Below are positions 1 through 9,453 of a stretch of DNA of 64,000 nucleotides, in pieces. The position numbers were made by a program, and so were the translations under genes. A model generated the notes under the pieces. That model was not told where the DNA came from. It ran no database searches and saw only the letters and a list, made by a program, of their open reading frames with translations. How positions within the stretch are numbered: position 1 is the first letter of the stretch; every line of letters begins with the position of its first letter. Source of the DNA: Vitis vinifera (Eukaryota; Streptophyta; Magnoliopsida; Vitales; Vitaceae); contig NC_081808.1 of the NCBI RefSeq assembly GCF_030704535.1, positions 18,970,501 through 19,034,500 of the forward strand, read 5' to 3'.

Positions 1-2
1 CA

Positions 3-401
3 ATAAAGAAGCTGAACATGGACTTGATCAAGGTAGGAGAAAAGAGATTTCTAGACCTTAATGAGATGGAGGAATTAAGAAATAATGCTTATATCAATTC
101 CAAAGTTGCAAAACAGAGGATGAAGAAGTGGCATGACCAACTCATCTCTAACAAGGAATTTCAGGAAGGGCAAAGAGTTTTGCTGTATGACACAAGACTC
201 TATATCTTTCTTGGGAAGCTCAAGTCAAGGTGGATTGGCCCGTTCATTATTCATCGAGTATATTCCAATGGAGTGGTGGAATTATTGAATTCCAATGGCA
301 AGGACAGCTTTAAGGTCAATGGATATCGTCTTAAGCCATTCATGGAGCCATTCAAACCAGAAAAGGAGGAGATCAACCTCCTTGAGCCTCAAAAAGCCTA
401 A
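3..401 (+). CDS. Gypsy pol polyprotein, C-terminal end (integrase tail), partial
   Basis: The frame is open to the left window edge and ends with TAA at 401, so this is only the last ~130 residues of a polyprotein. The visible part is the basic linker after the integrase catalytic core followed by the GPY/F module: residues around GKLKSRWIGPF form the SH3-like fold that ends Ty3/Gypsy integrases, followed by V-x-L and a KPF-type end. There is no chromodomain, unlike the element at 14,014. The first ATG at 18 is internal and not a real start. The protein would be cut from Gag-Pol and insert element cDNA into chromosomes. The frame is intact as far as visible. Confidence 0.8.
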   Translation: MKKLNMDLIKVGEKRFLDLNEMEELRNNAYINSKVAKQRMKKWHDQLISNKEFQEGQRVLLYDTRLYIFLGKLKSRWIGPFIIHRVYSNGVVELLNSNGKDSFKVNGYRLKPFMEPFKPEKEEINLLEPQKA

Positions 402-922
402 GTGAAAAAGGGTTTGCTGGACGTGGTTTTACCACAGTCCAAAATTTTTTGTAAATATTGTAAATTTTCAAGTGGTTTCCATACTTTTGATCTTAGTTTT
501 TGATCTTAAATCATGTTCTTGTATGTGTTTTAATCTTTTTGAATGATTCAAGGTGGAAGAAATTTCAAGGAGATTGAAAGAAAAAAAATTGGGTCGAAAT
601 CGGAGCCAAAACAGAGCAAAAACAGGGGAAAAACAGAGCTCTGCGAAATTTCGCACAGTGAATGAAACTTCTGCGAAATGAGCATTTTGTTGCCAAACCA
701 TTCCGCAACGCTGTAGAAGTATCTGCGAGGGTATTTTGCAGCTGCGAAAGCAAATTTGGCACACGAGTGTCACTTCGCAGTACAGTAGCATCCATTTCGC
801 AGCTGCGAAACGCATTGCGAAATGGAAAATCGTGATTTCGCACCAAAAGTCTAATTCCGCAGGGTATTTCGCAATTGCGAAAGTGGTTTTGGCACACGAG
901 TGCCACTTCGCAGCACAGTAAC
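402..922 (+). repeat. Athila spacer with TGCGAAA palindromes and split 133-bp tandem repeat
   Basis: This noncoding spacer lies between pol and the downstream ORF. It carries many copies of TGCGAAA and its complement, several joined as the palindrome TTTCGCAGCTGCGAAA. A unit starting GGCACACGAGTG occurs at 758 and again at 891, so the period is 133 bp. The second unit is broken at 922 and resumes at 6042, where the sequence after the solo LTR matches the first unit after position 790. This independently proves the insertion boundary. Long minus-strand open frames here are by-products of the repeats. Confidence 0.8.
918..922. repeat. Target-site duplication, left copy (GTAAC)
   Basis: GTAAC here matches GTAAC at 6037-6041 on the other side of the solo LTR. 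Five base pairs is the usual duplication length for Ty3/Gypsy integrases. Confidence 0.9.
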
Positions 923-1210
923 TGTGGACCCGCATTTTTCACGTGCGTCCCCACTCGATCGGCGAGACTCGCTTTTTATTTGTGAAAAATTGATTTTTGA
1001 AAAAAAGTTGGAGCCGCCACTTATTTTATCTTTATTTTTGAAGGGAAAATAAAACAAGAAATAAAACCCTAAAAAAAATGACTCCATAATTTTTGGAAAA
1101 GCGTGTCTTTGAAAACCCAAGTCTTGGTCCGGGGATCAGGTTACTTATTGGGAAGGTACCTCTAGGAGGTAGCACCCCTCTAAGCCCTAAAGAGGTCTCT
1201 ACTAATTAAG
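923..1210 (-). repeat. Conserved LTR 3'-end module, copy 1
   Basis: About 290 bp shared with 19,905-20,201 (opposite strand) and 28,164-28,455. Shared landmarks are the terminal GGGTCCACA-type end, a GAGTGGGNACGC stretch, AGTGGCGACTCC (here AGTGGCGGCTCC), and TACCTTCCC...TAAGTAACCTGA next to CTTAGAGGGGT. The rest of the three LTRs is hardly alignable by eye, so this block is much more conserved than its surroundings. A 6-bp stem hairpin lies at 1157-1171. Confidence 0.75.
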
Positions 1211-1559
1211 TTAAGGGGAATATGGCAATTAATCGGTTAATTATGGATACCTAAGTAGGCTAGGTGATTTCAAAAGATTTGCATGCTAAACAAGATCAAA
1301 TTGCCATAAAAGAAAGGTTAGGATGCGTACCCGGACCACTTCTCAAGCGCTATCATAAAACATCAGAGTTAGTATAGAAGTATAACACACAACATGTATT
1401 TAATCATAGTGAATCAAGCATACATCTAAACACCTAGGGATTATCAAACATATGCATACTTCACAGTGACATGATTGTTTACAAAATTTAGAAGGTAGGT
1501 GATAGGGGGGCGTACCTGGATAGCATAAATAACTTACAATGCGCTTCCATAAGACATGA

Positions 1560-3530
1560 TGGATTAAATAATAATAAAATAAAGAAACCCTAGCATGCTT
1601 GTTATCTAATTAGCATAACAAAAATTATCAAAGTATATGAAAACATTAATTATCACACACATCTTGTATACAATTCCTAAAAATAAAAAAAAATAAAATT
1701 AAAAAATTAAAAAAAAAGGCATAATTCCAACAAGTGACGAAAATGGCAACAAAAATAATTTTTGAAAAGATTTTCTTATGTAGGGGTTTCACCAATTCCC
1801 CAAATTAATATACACAAATTTAGCCCAGTATTATCCCATTATGTGGGACCACAAGCTTTGATTCGTGTTTTTGTTCAAAACCAAACTTTTTGTTAAAAAC
1901 CGAGAAGGATGCAAACCGAACAAGATATGGTTGCATATTATTTTTAAATAAAAAAAAAAAGGAGATTTTGATCCTGAGGACTCTAATGAGTTTTTGAAAT
2001 AGATTTTTAAAATTATTTTTTTGAGAAAAGTATTTTATTTTAAAATAAAAGGAATTAATTTAGGAAAAAATAAAATATAAGAAATAAAATACCAAACAAA
2101 ACAAAAAATGAGAACTCAAAGTAAAATTTTTTTAGTAATTAATAAAAATGATAATGGTGATGGTAGAGGCCAAGCTTCATGATTTTCCAATGGCTTCTAA
2201 AAATCAAATTTAATAAATATTCACCAAAGCAACAAACCAAACGACTTTTAGATCAAATAAAACTAACGAAATATTAATCGGGAATTTATAAGGATCAATC
2301 AAACACATAAATTGAGATAAACAATCTAGAACTAATTTAAAATCAACCAAACACCTAAACATGTAATTATAATAATGTGAATATAGTAACACAAGCACAT
2401 AGAATTCTAAAACATATTAACTAATCAAAAACTAGAATCATCAACTTTAGAACGTGAGCAAAATAACATAAGATTAGTACCTAAACTAAATAAGATGAAC
2501 CAAAACATGATCAAAATAAACTTAAAAACATAAACTTTATTACATAGGATCAATTAGAATAATAGACTAAAAATTATAAAATACTTGAACTAAATAAAAA
2601 GCTGACTCCTAAAAAAAACTGACTTTTAAAATTAAATCTATTAACACCGATCTAAGCAAAATTCTAACTTTTCGAACTAAGCAAGGAATCAAGTCCAAAC
2701 TACACAAAGATTTTAATTTTTCAATGTAATATAATGAATCAAAATTAAAATAAAACAAAAAATTCTCACCTTTTAAACCAAAGTAATGAATCAAAACTAA
2801 GCAAACAAAAATTTACTTTTCAATCTAATAAAAATAAAAAATAAAAAAATCAAAACTAGATTAAACAAAATTCAAACATTTCAAAATAACGCAAGGAATA
2901 AAAAATAAATTAAATAAAAATTTAACCTTTCAATCTAAAGTAATCAATCAAAATTAAATAGGGATCAAATCAAAATAATCGAAATCGAAAAAAACAATAT
3001 GCAATCTTTCTAAAGGTTTAATCAGACAATTGAATTAAAATTATGAATAGAATAAATTAATAAACCAAATCAAAACCTAAACCCTACCTAAGAAAATTAA
3101 TTAATTAAACTAATAAGTCAAAATCAACAATGAAACTAAACTAAGGAATTAACATCACAAACACGCTTAAATTAAGAAAACAAATGGTAACTAAATTAGA
3201 TTGAAATTAAACTCTATCTAAAAAGAAAAAGAATGAATTAATCTAATAAATCCCAATCAGCAATCAAAATTAAACTAAAAAAATAAATAAATTAAGACAA
3301 AACGAATTAGATTAAAATCACAAACACATTTAAACTATCATATGGATCAAAATAAACTAGCATGGGATTAAAAAAAACTACTATCACAAAGAAAAGATAT
3401 CTAATCCGGGAGAAATAAAAAAAATTGAGCGAGTTAAAGTTTAAAAGAATTTATCACAAAGAATTAATTAAACTAATATGCAAAATCTAAACCAAAAAAA
3501 AGTGTTCTGTTGAAAGCAAAGAAAAACTAA
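1560..3530. repeat. AT-rich degenerate tandem section of the solo LTR
   Basis: The stretch is almost pure A/T with recurring fragments such as AATCAAAACTAAAC, TTTCAATCTAA and AAATTAGATTAA at irregular spacing of roughly 100-130 bp. No coding potential is seen. The same kind of degenerate array occurs in the LTRs at 11,830-13,450 and 28,460-30,150, although the unit sequence differs. Confidence 0.55.
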
Positions 3531-3832
3531 CCTGTTTTGTTTCAGAAAAGAAAAATGCTTTCTTGATGGTCAAAGTGGCAGCCCCTTAATGTTTGAAGTC
3601 CTTTACCACTCCCCAAAGATTCTGGGCGTGTCTTCTCTTGAAAATAAGTTTGCTCGTCTGTGGATCTCTACCCAAAAACAATTTCCCCCCGTGCCTAGAT
3701 CTCTCTTTCTCCTTTTCAAGCCAAAAAATCTCTCCTTTGCTCCAGAAAAAAATATCTCCTCGTCTGTCGATCTCTCTACCCCCAGAAAATAAAATATTCT
3801 CTCTGTGTCTCCATATCTAAAAAAAATCCTTC

Positions 3833-3844
3833 CTATTTATATGG
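3833..3844 (-). promoter_or_regulatory. TATA box of the solo LTR promoter
   Basis: On the minus strand the sequence reads CCATATAAATAG, a strong plant TATA box. It is followed on that strand by a GA-rich leader with repeated GAGAGAT blocks (3540-3810), as expected for the transcribed R/U5 part of an LTR. This places U3 at about 3840-6036. Confidence 0.6.
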
Positions 3845-4319
3845 CAGCACCTCCCTTCTATTGGATATTCTCTTTCCCTTTTTTGAATGCGTGTGGATAT
3901 GGGAAGTGATGTATGCGTGACTTACCTAGCAATTTCTTCAAGGATGCAGCCCATGTCTTGTTTGGTAAGTAAATCAGATCCTCAGCGGCCCCAAAGTGGT
4001 AAGTTCCTTCAGATCCCAAAATTCAGAATTCCAAAGTCTACCAGAAAATCCGCGGAGATAAGAAGACGATAGTGTAGCAACCCATCTCGGAAATATGTAT
4101 AAATATATTTAACTTGTGGGTAAAGTCAATAATGAAGGAAGCATGTGATGTAGTGTGGGTATCATCCTGTTGCATAGCTGTAGAGATGAAGAGATTAAAT
4201 GAGTTGCAGAAACAGTGGATAATGAAGTCAATTCAATGCGCGGTGTGGTGGAAAGCGAGCCTTCAGTGATATATGGAGATCGACAGGAGAATTAGCCGTT
4301 GGGCATTATTTACATTATA

Positions 4320-4672
4320 ATCTTTGCTGGGTTTGTTTGGTTCCCTCCTCAACTTGGCTGTGGTCAAGTCCTAGAATATGACCTATTTCATGCGTAGCAA
4401 CACTTTCCATATCGTAAGAACCAGGAACTGCACCGACCGTCCATGAGGCTGTGTCATCTAAAGTGATGGTTGTGTCCGTATATGATGTGCTGGCGGAACC
4501 CAGGGCTCCTCCAGGGCCATCAATGGGGCCAAACTTAACTTGGAGTACAGCACGTGATTCGTCTCGAATCCTTTCGAAGGTGAAGTTCGAAACAGCAGCT
4601 CATGTGTCGAAACCGTTTGTAATTGGTTGCTCAGGTTGGGAGCCAGGGTACACTATGTAGTGGATATCCATC
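4320..4672 (-). pseudogene. Matrix metalloproteinase (M10) gene fragment inside the solo LTR
   Basis: Read on the minus strand, this region encodes the catalytic part of a plant matrix metalloproteinase. The zinc site HEIGHILGLDH (4392 down to 4360) is complete: three histidines plus the catalytic Glu. It is preceded by SYDMESVAT, and further upstream by an FTFERI block, a DGPGGALG block and an LDDTASWTV block, in the order seen in plant MMPs. The usual GDHGDG segment before DGPGG is missing. One in-frame TGA lies upstream near 4605. The propeptide, signal peptide and C-terminus are absent. It is therefore a non-functional fragment of a host gene carried in the U3 part of a retrotransposon LTR. 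The family call comes from motif order; the captured parent gene is unknown. Confidence 0.72.
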
Positions 4673-4864
4673 TGATCACGGGGCCATTTTATGCGCGATG
4701 TATAAGAATAATTAGGGTTGATAGTACTGTTTGAGCTTGGGGGGTGGTCCTAGAACCCACATCTTGGCGCACAAAATATAATATTTTCAAGGACAGCCTT
4801 TGGGAGCCCCATTAAAGTAGTATTTTTTTTATCCATGTCAGCACATCTAGCTAAGGCAAACTTT

Positions 4865-5267
4865 CTCCCCAGTGTCATTGTCAAAGCTCAATCAATGCAG
4901 CAAATAAAACACCAGAATTATCTGGAGCATTACGAAGCCCAGATACTTGTTTTGATGCCTTAGGAATTTCTTGCCAAAGCTCATTCGATGCAACAAAGAA
5001 ATCACTAGAACTATCCTGACCATTATGAGACCCGCTTACGTGTTTGGCTCCCTTGTCTTGTATCATTCCCCTTCGGTGACTTAGATTTCTCTCCGATCAG
5101 CATCAAACTCTTCTATATCAGAAACTTCATCATCGAAGAACCAATCTTCATCCTCATTTCAATGGTCTGCTCCAAAATCAAGGCTTTAGGATTTAATATC
5201 TTCTGGTACTTCAAACCGGACAACTCCATCTTTAACAGTAGCAAGCTTTCTCAATAATTTCCTCATG
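4865..5267 (-). pseudogene. Second host-coding-like fragment in the solo LTR, unrecognised
   Basis: On the minus strand from 5267 the sequence reads like protein: MRKLLRKLATVKDGVVRFEV, then an acidic stretch with DEDWFFDDEVSDIEEFDAD, broken by several stops (for example TAA near 5190 and TAG/TAA further on). A further frame, 5066 to 4881, is open for 61 codons. Base composition (about 40% GC) is unlike the AT-rich LTR around it. I do not recognise the family. With the metalloproteinase piece it forms a ~1.2-kb block (about 4080-5270) of gene-derived sequence. Confidence 0.45.
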
Positions 5268-6036
5268 AAAAACAAAATTAAATTAAATTAAAAATAAAAA
5301 AATAAAAGATAGAAGAAAAAAAGAAGAAACTAATGGAAATCATGAGATTGGTAATAAAATAATGATTTAAAAGAAAAGAAAGAGAACCAAGAGACTAGAT
5401 TATATATCCCCTCATTAAATAATGGGGCGCATGTCTATTTAAAGTCTAAACAATTCAAGCAATTTCCTATTAGATAAGTAAATAAATAAAATAAAAAAAT
5501 AAAAAATAAAAGTAAAAAATAAAAATAGTAATAATAATAATAATGACAATGACAATGACGAACAAATAAAAGGTGAAAAATGAAAAATGAATAAACAAAA
5601 TAAATATAATTATCGAATGCATGCCATAGTAATAATAATATTATATAAATAAGTAAATAAATAAATAATAAAAATGTTGAGCCTCAATGGAATGTCTAAA
5701 TGGACCTATTCTGAAAAAGGTGTCTAAGTGACCTAAGTGAGACTAAGTAGGCCAAGTGTATCTAAATAGGCTTAGGGTGCCTAAATGGGTCAAGGGTGCC
5801 TAATGAACTAAGTGTCCTAAAAGCTATCCTAAAAAAAAAACAAGAAAAGCCTAAGTCTAAGTTAGGGCTGCCAAGGGTCACAATAAGGGGTCGGATAAAT
5901 CTCTCAACCAAAGTCTCCGAGGTGACTCAGAAAAAGGTAAATTATACGAGTACTAATGGGCCACCAAGGAACTACTATGGAACACTGAAAACAAAATTAA
6001 AGACATGTGCTAAAGGGACAAAATTGAGGGTCTACA
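5268..6036 (-). other. Start (U3 end) of the solo LTR
   Basis: Simple A/T-rich sequence (TAATAATAA, AATAAATAA) is followed by short imperfect repeats of CCTAAGTG/GCCTAAATGG at 5690-5830 and then the terminal segment ending GGGTCTACA. On the minus strand the LTR therefore opens TGTAGACCCTCAATTTTGTC. No gene is seen; open frames crossing 6036 are artefacts of the junction. Confidence 0.6.
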
Positions 6037-6041
6037 GTAAC
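6037..6041. repeat. Target-site duplication, right copy (GTAAC)
   Basis: Matches 918-922. After it the Athila spacer repeat resumes with ATCAATTTCGCAGCTGCG. Confidence 0.9.
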
Positions 6042-6305
6042 ATCAATTTCGCAGCTGCGAAACGCACTGCGAAGTTGCTGCGAAAATGGCATTTTGCTGC
6101 GAAATTGGCGTTTTGTTGCGAAACTCAAACTGACCCTTAGGCTTCCGTTTTTCCTATTTATACCGGTCATTTGAGCTGCGAAAAGGGTTTCAAAAATCAG
6201 AGCACCATTCTCGCAGCCTGTTCGCCTTCTTCACCAAGCTTCGCCGTCCAAGCCTCCGGTCATCCTCTCAGATCAGCAAAGTCGGCCAAAGTTCGGTAGC
6301 CCGAA

Positions 6306-7958
6306 ATGGCGCGAACTTGAGGAGCTAAGTCTTCATCTCCTTCGAACCGCAAGAAGAGTCTGCGAAAGGAGTCAGTTCCAGAACCTGCTCCAAAGCCTTC
6401 GCCGTTGAGACCAATTCCACCTCCGGTGAAACTCGCGCCGCCAAAGTCGCCGGCAAGACGATATCTAACCGGGTCAGGAGGTAGGCCATTGCAAAAGAGA
6501 CCCAGGGTGGAGAGCTCAGAACCCATCGATTTGACTGAGCAATCTCCAGAGCCTTCCCCAATTCCATCATCGGTTCAAACTCCAGTGCCGTCTCCAGTTC
6601 CCTCGCTGAGTCCCCTGCCAGTTCCATCGCCGGTACCATCTCCGGCGCCGCAATAAAAATCTCAGGAGCCTCAAGCGCCACTTCCTGAGCCCCAAATTCA
6701 AGCTGAAACAACTCTGGAAGAAGTAATCCGGAGGCCAATGCTACCTCAGCCTCCAATTGAGGGAAACTTGGATTGTCGAACTCGGGCATTCCATTCCGAG
6801 CTTTGCTTCGACTTAGCAGCATTCAGAGTGAGGCCGGAGCTTGCCCAATCATTCCAGCTGCTGAGGAGGTATCATATGGAGCATCTGCTAGCTCCAAGAG
6901 ATTTTTTTTACCCCCGGATAGCCACGGATTTCTATCAATCCATGACAACCAACGAGGTCAGGAATCCAACCTTGATTCATTTCACTATCGATGGGAGACA
7001 TGACATATTGGGAGCACGACATATTGCTGAAGCTCTGCAAATTCCCTTTGAGCCAACCCAATTTGATAATTTTAGAGCTTGGGCAAATCCTACTGAGCTA
7101 GAGATGGTGCGCACCCTTTCCAGAGGAGTTGCAAATCGATCACATCTGCTGAGGGGGGAACTTCCTCCAGTTATGTTTTTTATTGATGCCTTTTTGCGTC
7201 ATAATATCTATCCATTGCAGCATTGGACCCAAAGAAGGGGAGTTCTCCTGGAAGCTCTTTACAAGATGTCAGAAGGATTTTTCTTTGGGCCTCATCATCT
7301 GATCATGGCAGCCCTTCTCTATTTTGAAGAGAAGGTTCACAAAAAGAAGCTTCAGAGAGTAGATTGCATTCCCTTCCTCTTCCCAAGGCTGCTATGCCAA
7401 ATTTTGGAGTATCTGGGATTCCCTTCTGAGCCTCAGCTGGAGAGAAAGCGAATATGTCGTGAGCCATTCACTCTTGATAAATGGAATAATATGACGGCCT
7501 ACAAAGTTGATCAGCCTAGGCAGCCTCAGCCAGCTGCAAGGAGATCTTCCCCAAGACATATACCTGAGGGTATAACAGTTGCTACTCCTGCCATTCCTAA
7601 AGCTCCACCAGCTGCACTTGCTTCATCTCAGCCATCCACATCAGCTGAGTCGAGGATGACCATTCCTATATCTGAATATCGAGAGTTGTGCCGTGTATTG
7701 AAGACTCTTACAGCTTCTCAGAGCAATCTTGCTCAGGAGATGGCAACCATCAGAGCATGCCAAGAGCAGATGTTGGCCACTCAGGCTCAACAAGCTGCCA
7801 TCTTAAGGCAGCTCCAAGTCCATTTCGATCTGCCACAAGCTATAGAGCCCTCCACTGATACACCAGCAGAGCCACACCCTCATCCTTCAGAGTCTCATCC
7901 TCCAGAGCCCCAAGCCCCAGCTGATGCACCTACTGAAGAGGCAGATCCATCTGCCTAG
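6306..7958 (+). pseudogene. Athila envelope-position ORF (putative plant transposon protein), two stops
   Basis: One reading frame of 551 codons runs from ATG 6306 to TAG 7956-7958, broken by TGA at 6318-6320 (codon 5) and TAA at 6654-6656. The N-terminal ~120 codons are basic and then Pro/Ser-rich (PSPVPSLSPLPVPSPVP). From about 6738 comes a conserved globular part of ~250 residues with a CRTRAFHSELCFDL start, HFTIDGRHDILGARHIAEAL and FPRLLCQILEYLGFP blocks. The tail has a predicted coiled coil (EYRELCRVLKTLTASQSNLAQEMATI) and a Pro/Glu/His-rich end. This resembles the 'putative plant transposon protein' domain found in many plant Gypsy elements; its function is unknown. The stop at codon 5 looks like CGA to TGA decay at a methylated CpG. 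The longest intact stretch is 406 codons from 6738. Confidence 0.75.
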
Positions 7959-9440
7959 CACCACCACCCCACTCATCAGACTATATTATATATCTAATAT
8001 TTCTATGTATTTCGTTTTTTTTAGTTGAAAAGAAATCCCAGTATTTTGGTACTATATTTGGGATTCCTTGTGTTACTTGTCTTTTGCATTGTACTCGAAT
8101 GAATTGAAAGTAATACAAGTTGAATATTTCTTGTTAACAGTTAGCATTAAGTTATTCTTATTTCCTTTTCTCACATATTCTATTCTTTTTGAAACATGTG
8201 GTTTTCCCCAATCAATATTCGAATTTGATATCAGCAAGGAGGTACCACTTCCTCCTTTTTAATTACAGTCACTCATATCACATTGAGGACAATGCTCAAT
8301 TCGGTTGGGGGGAATGAGGAAGGAAGTATGCTAAATCTTTTTGGTATTGCAATTATATTGGTTAATTAGTTGTAGTTTTTACTTTTTACTCTTTTTACTC
8401 TATTCTCCATGAATTTTGAGGAAAAATTTTCAAATTAAATCAAGAGAAATTGAACTGTTGTTTTTTCACTTGACTTAGAGTATGGATTATGCTTACTAAA
8501 GTGGTTCAATTGTTGAAGCTTCTATTGAAATTGAAGTTAGTTCTTCCACTTTAAGCTATCCACACACTGTGCACATTAGATTCCGATTATAAGATGAAAA
8601 GCTATTTCCCTCTTGACTTAAGATAATTTTGGGACTTGGTATATTTGACCTCATTTGATAAAATTGAAACACCCTGCAAAAGGCCAATGAGCCTTTGAAA
8701 TAAAGAAAGTTGTTTGCTTGCCTTGAAACCCGAGCAAGGTCTGAGGGGTATATGGTGAAAATCTTTTAAGCTTGGTGCCCTAAGCCTTAATTGGTTGGGA
8801 GTCACCGACCTCAATGCTCGTTATAAGGGTGAATAGGTAGAGCTAGCATATGGTAGATGCTTGGGTATTAGAAACTCATTCTTAAAAGTCCGGGGAAAAA
8901 TCCGAGGAGTTAGTGGTTGAAAGATCCTTAAAGCTTGGTGCCCTAAACCTTAATTGGTTGGGAGTCATCGATGGACCCCTATTACATGGACAAGTCAGAA
9001 AGAGTACCCCATAAAGCCTCATAAAAAATAAAAAAAAAATGATGAAAATGTGTTCTTTTCTTATTGATTTTGGTCAGATTGCTAAAGTATTGAAAAGAGA
9101 TAGGTTGGGGAGAGAGACTAGTTTAGCATATTATTCTTGGAAGCTAAGGAACCAATACACATAGATTTTTGTGGAAGATTAAAGTTTGGTTCTTAGAAAG
9201 TGGAAATGATTTTAAAACTTCAATTTGCATAATGCACTCCCTTGATTGACAGTGTTTAGCATAGTTTGTTATGACTCTTGTTGAGATTTGGGTTTGTATT
9301 TCTTTAATGCTTCATGTGAGAATTAGATCATCATGCCACTTGAGAATTATTTTCTATCAGCATGATGTTGTAAATTTTAGTATAATTTGCTATTTATTTT
9401 CATTTTTCTCTCCTTTATTGCTAAGGGACTAGCAATATGT
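7959..9440 (+). other. Athila 3' noncoding region
   Basis: There is no gene here. At 8275-8320 lies CACATTGAGGACAATGCTCA followed by TTCGGTTGGGGGGAATGAGG, the ACATTGAGGACAATG plus G-tract signature commonly seen in this part of Athila elements. The G-tract resembles a second polypurine tract more than 1 kb before the true LTR edge. The remainder is AT-rich with the duplicated segment noted separately. Confidence 0.6.
8756..8975 (+). repeat. Duplicated ~45-bp segment in the Athila 3' region
   Basis: A segment containing AAGCTTGGTGCCCTAA, CCTTAATTGG and TTGGGAGTCA occurs at about 8768-8808 and again at about 8935-8970, roughly 167 bp apart and nearly identical, with the intervening sequence unrelated. 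Confidence 0.65.
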
Positions 9441-9453
9441 CGGTTGGGGGGAG
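9441..9453 (+). promoter_or_regulatory. Athila polypurine tract
   Basis: CGGTTGGGGGGAG lies directly before the TGATTAC start of the 3' LTR. In LTR elements this purine run resists RNase H and primes plus-strand DNA synthesis. Confidence 0.75.

Larger units (their letters stand above)
923..6036 (-). mobile_element. 5.1-kb solo LTR of a Tat/Ogre-like Gypsy element
   Basis: The segment begins TGTGGACCC and ends GGGTCTACA, so it has the TG...CA ends of an LTR with 9-bp near-inverted termini, and it is flanked by GTAAC on both sides. No internal second LTR, gag or pol is present, so it is a solo LTR left by recombination. Orientation is minus: the plus-strand left end matches the right end of the LTR at 20,201 and the left end of the one at 28,164. 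Very long LTRs fit the Tat/Ogre group. In minus orientation it has a TATA box near 3840, a CT/GA-rich leader (3540-3830), an AT-rich degenerate tandem section (1560-3500) and the conserved end block (923-1210). Host-gene-like sequence sits upstream of the TATA box. Confidence 0.85.

Noticed and set aside
468..1120. Overlapping minus-strand open frames of 89-155 codons
   Set aside because: They are produced by the TGCGAAA repeat spacer and by the junction with the solo LTR, and contain no domain.
5796..6140. 114-codon plus-strand open frame
   Set aside because: It runs across the solo LTR edge and target duplication at 6036-6041, so it cannot be an inherited gene.
6260..6822. Minus-strand open frames opposite the Athila ORF
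   Set aside because: Shadow frames of the Pro/Ser-rich coding strand; no family resemblance.
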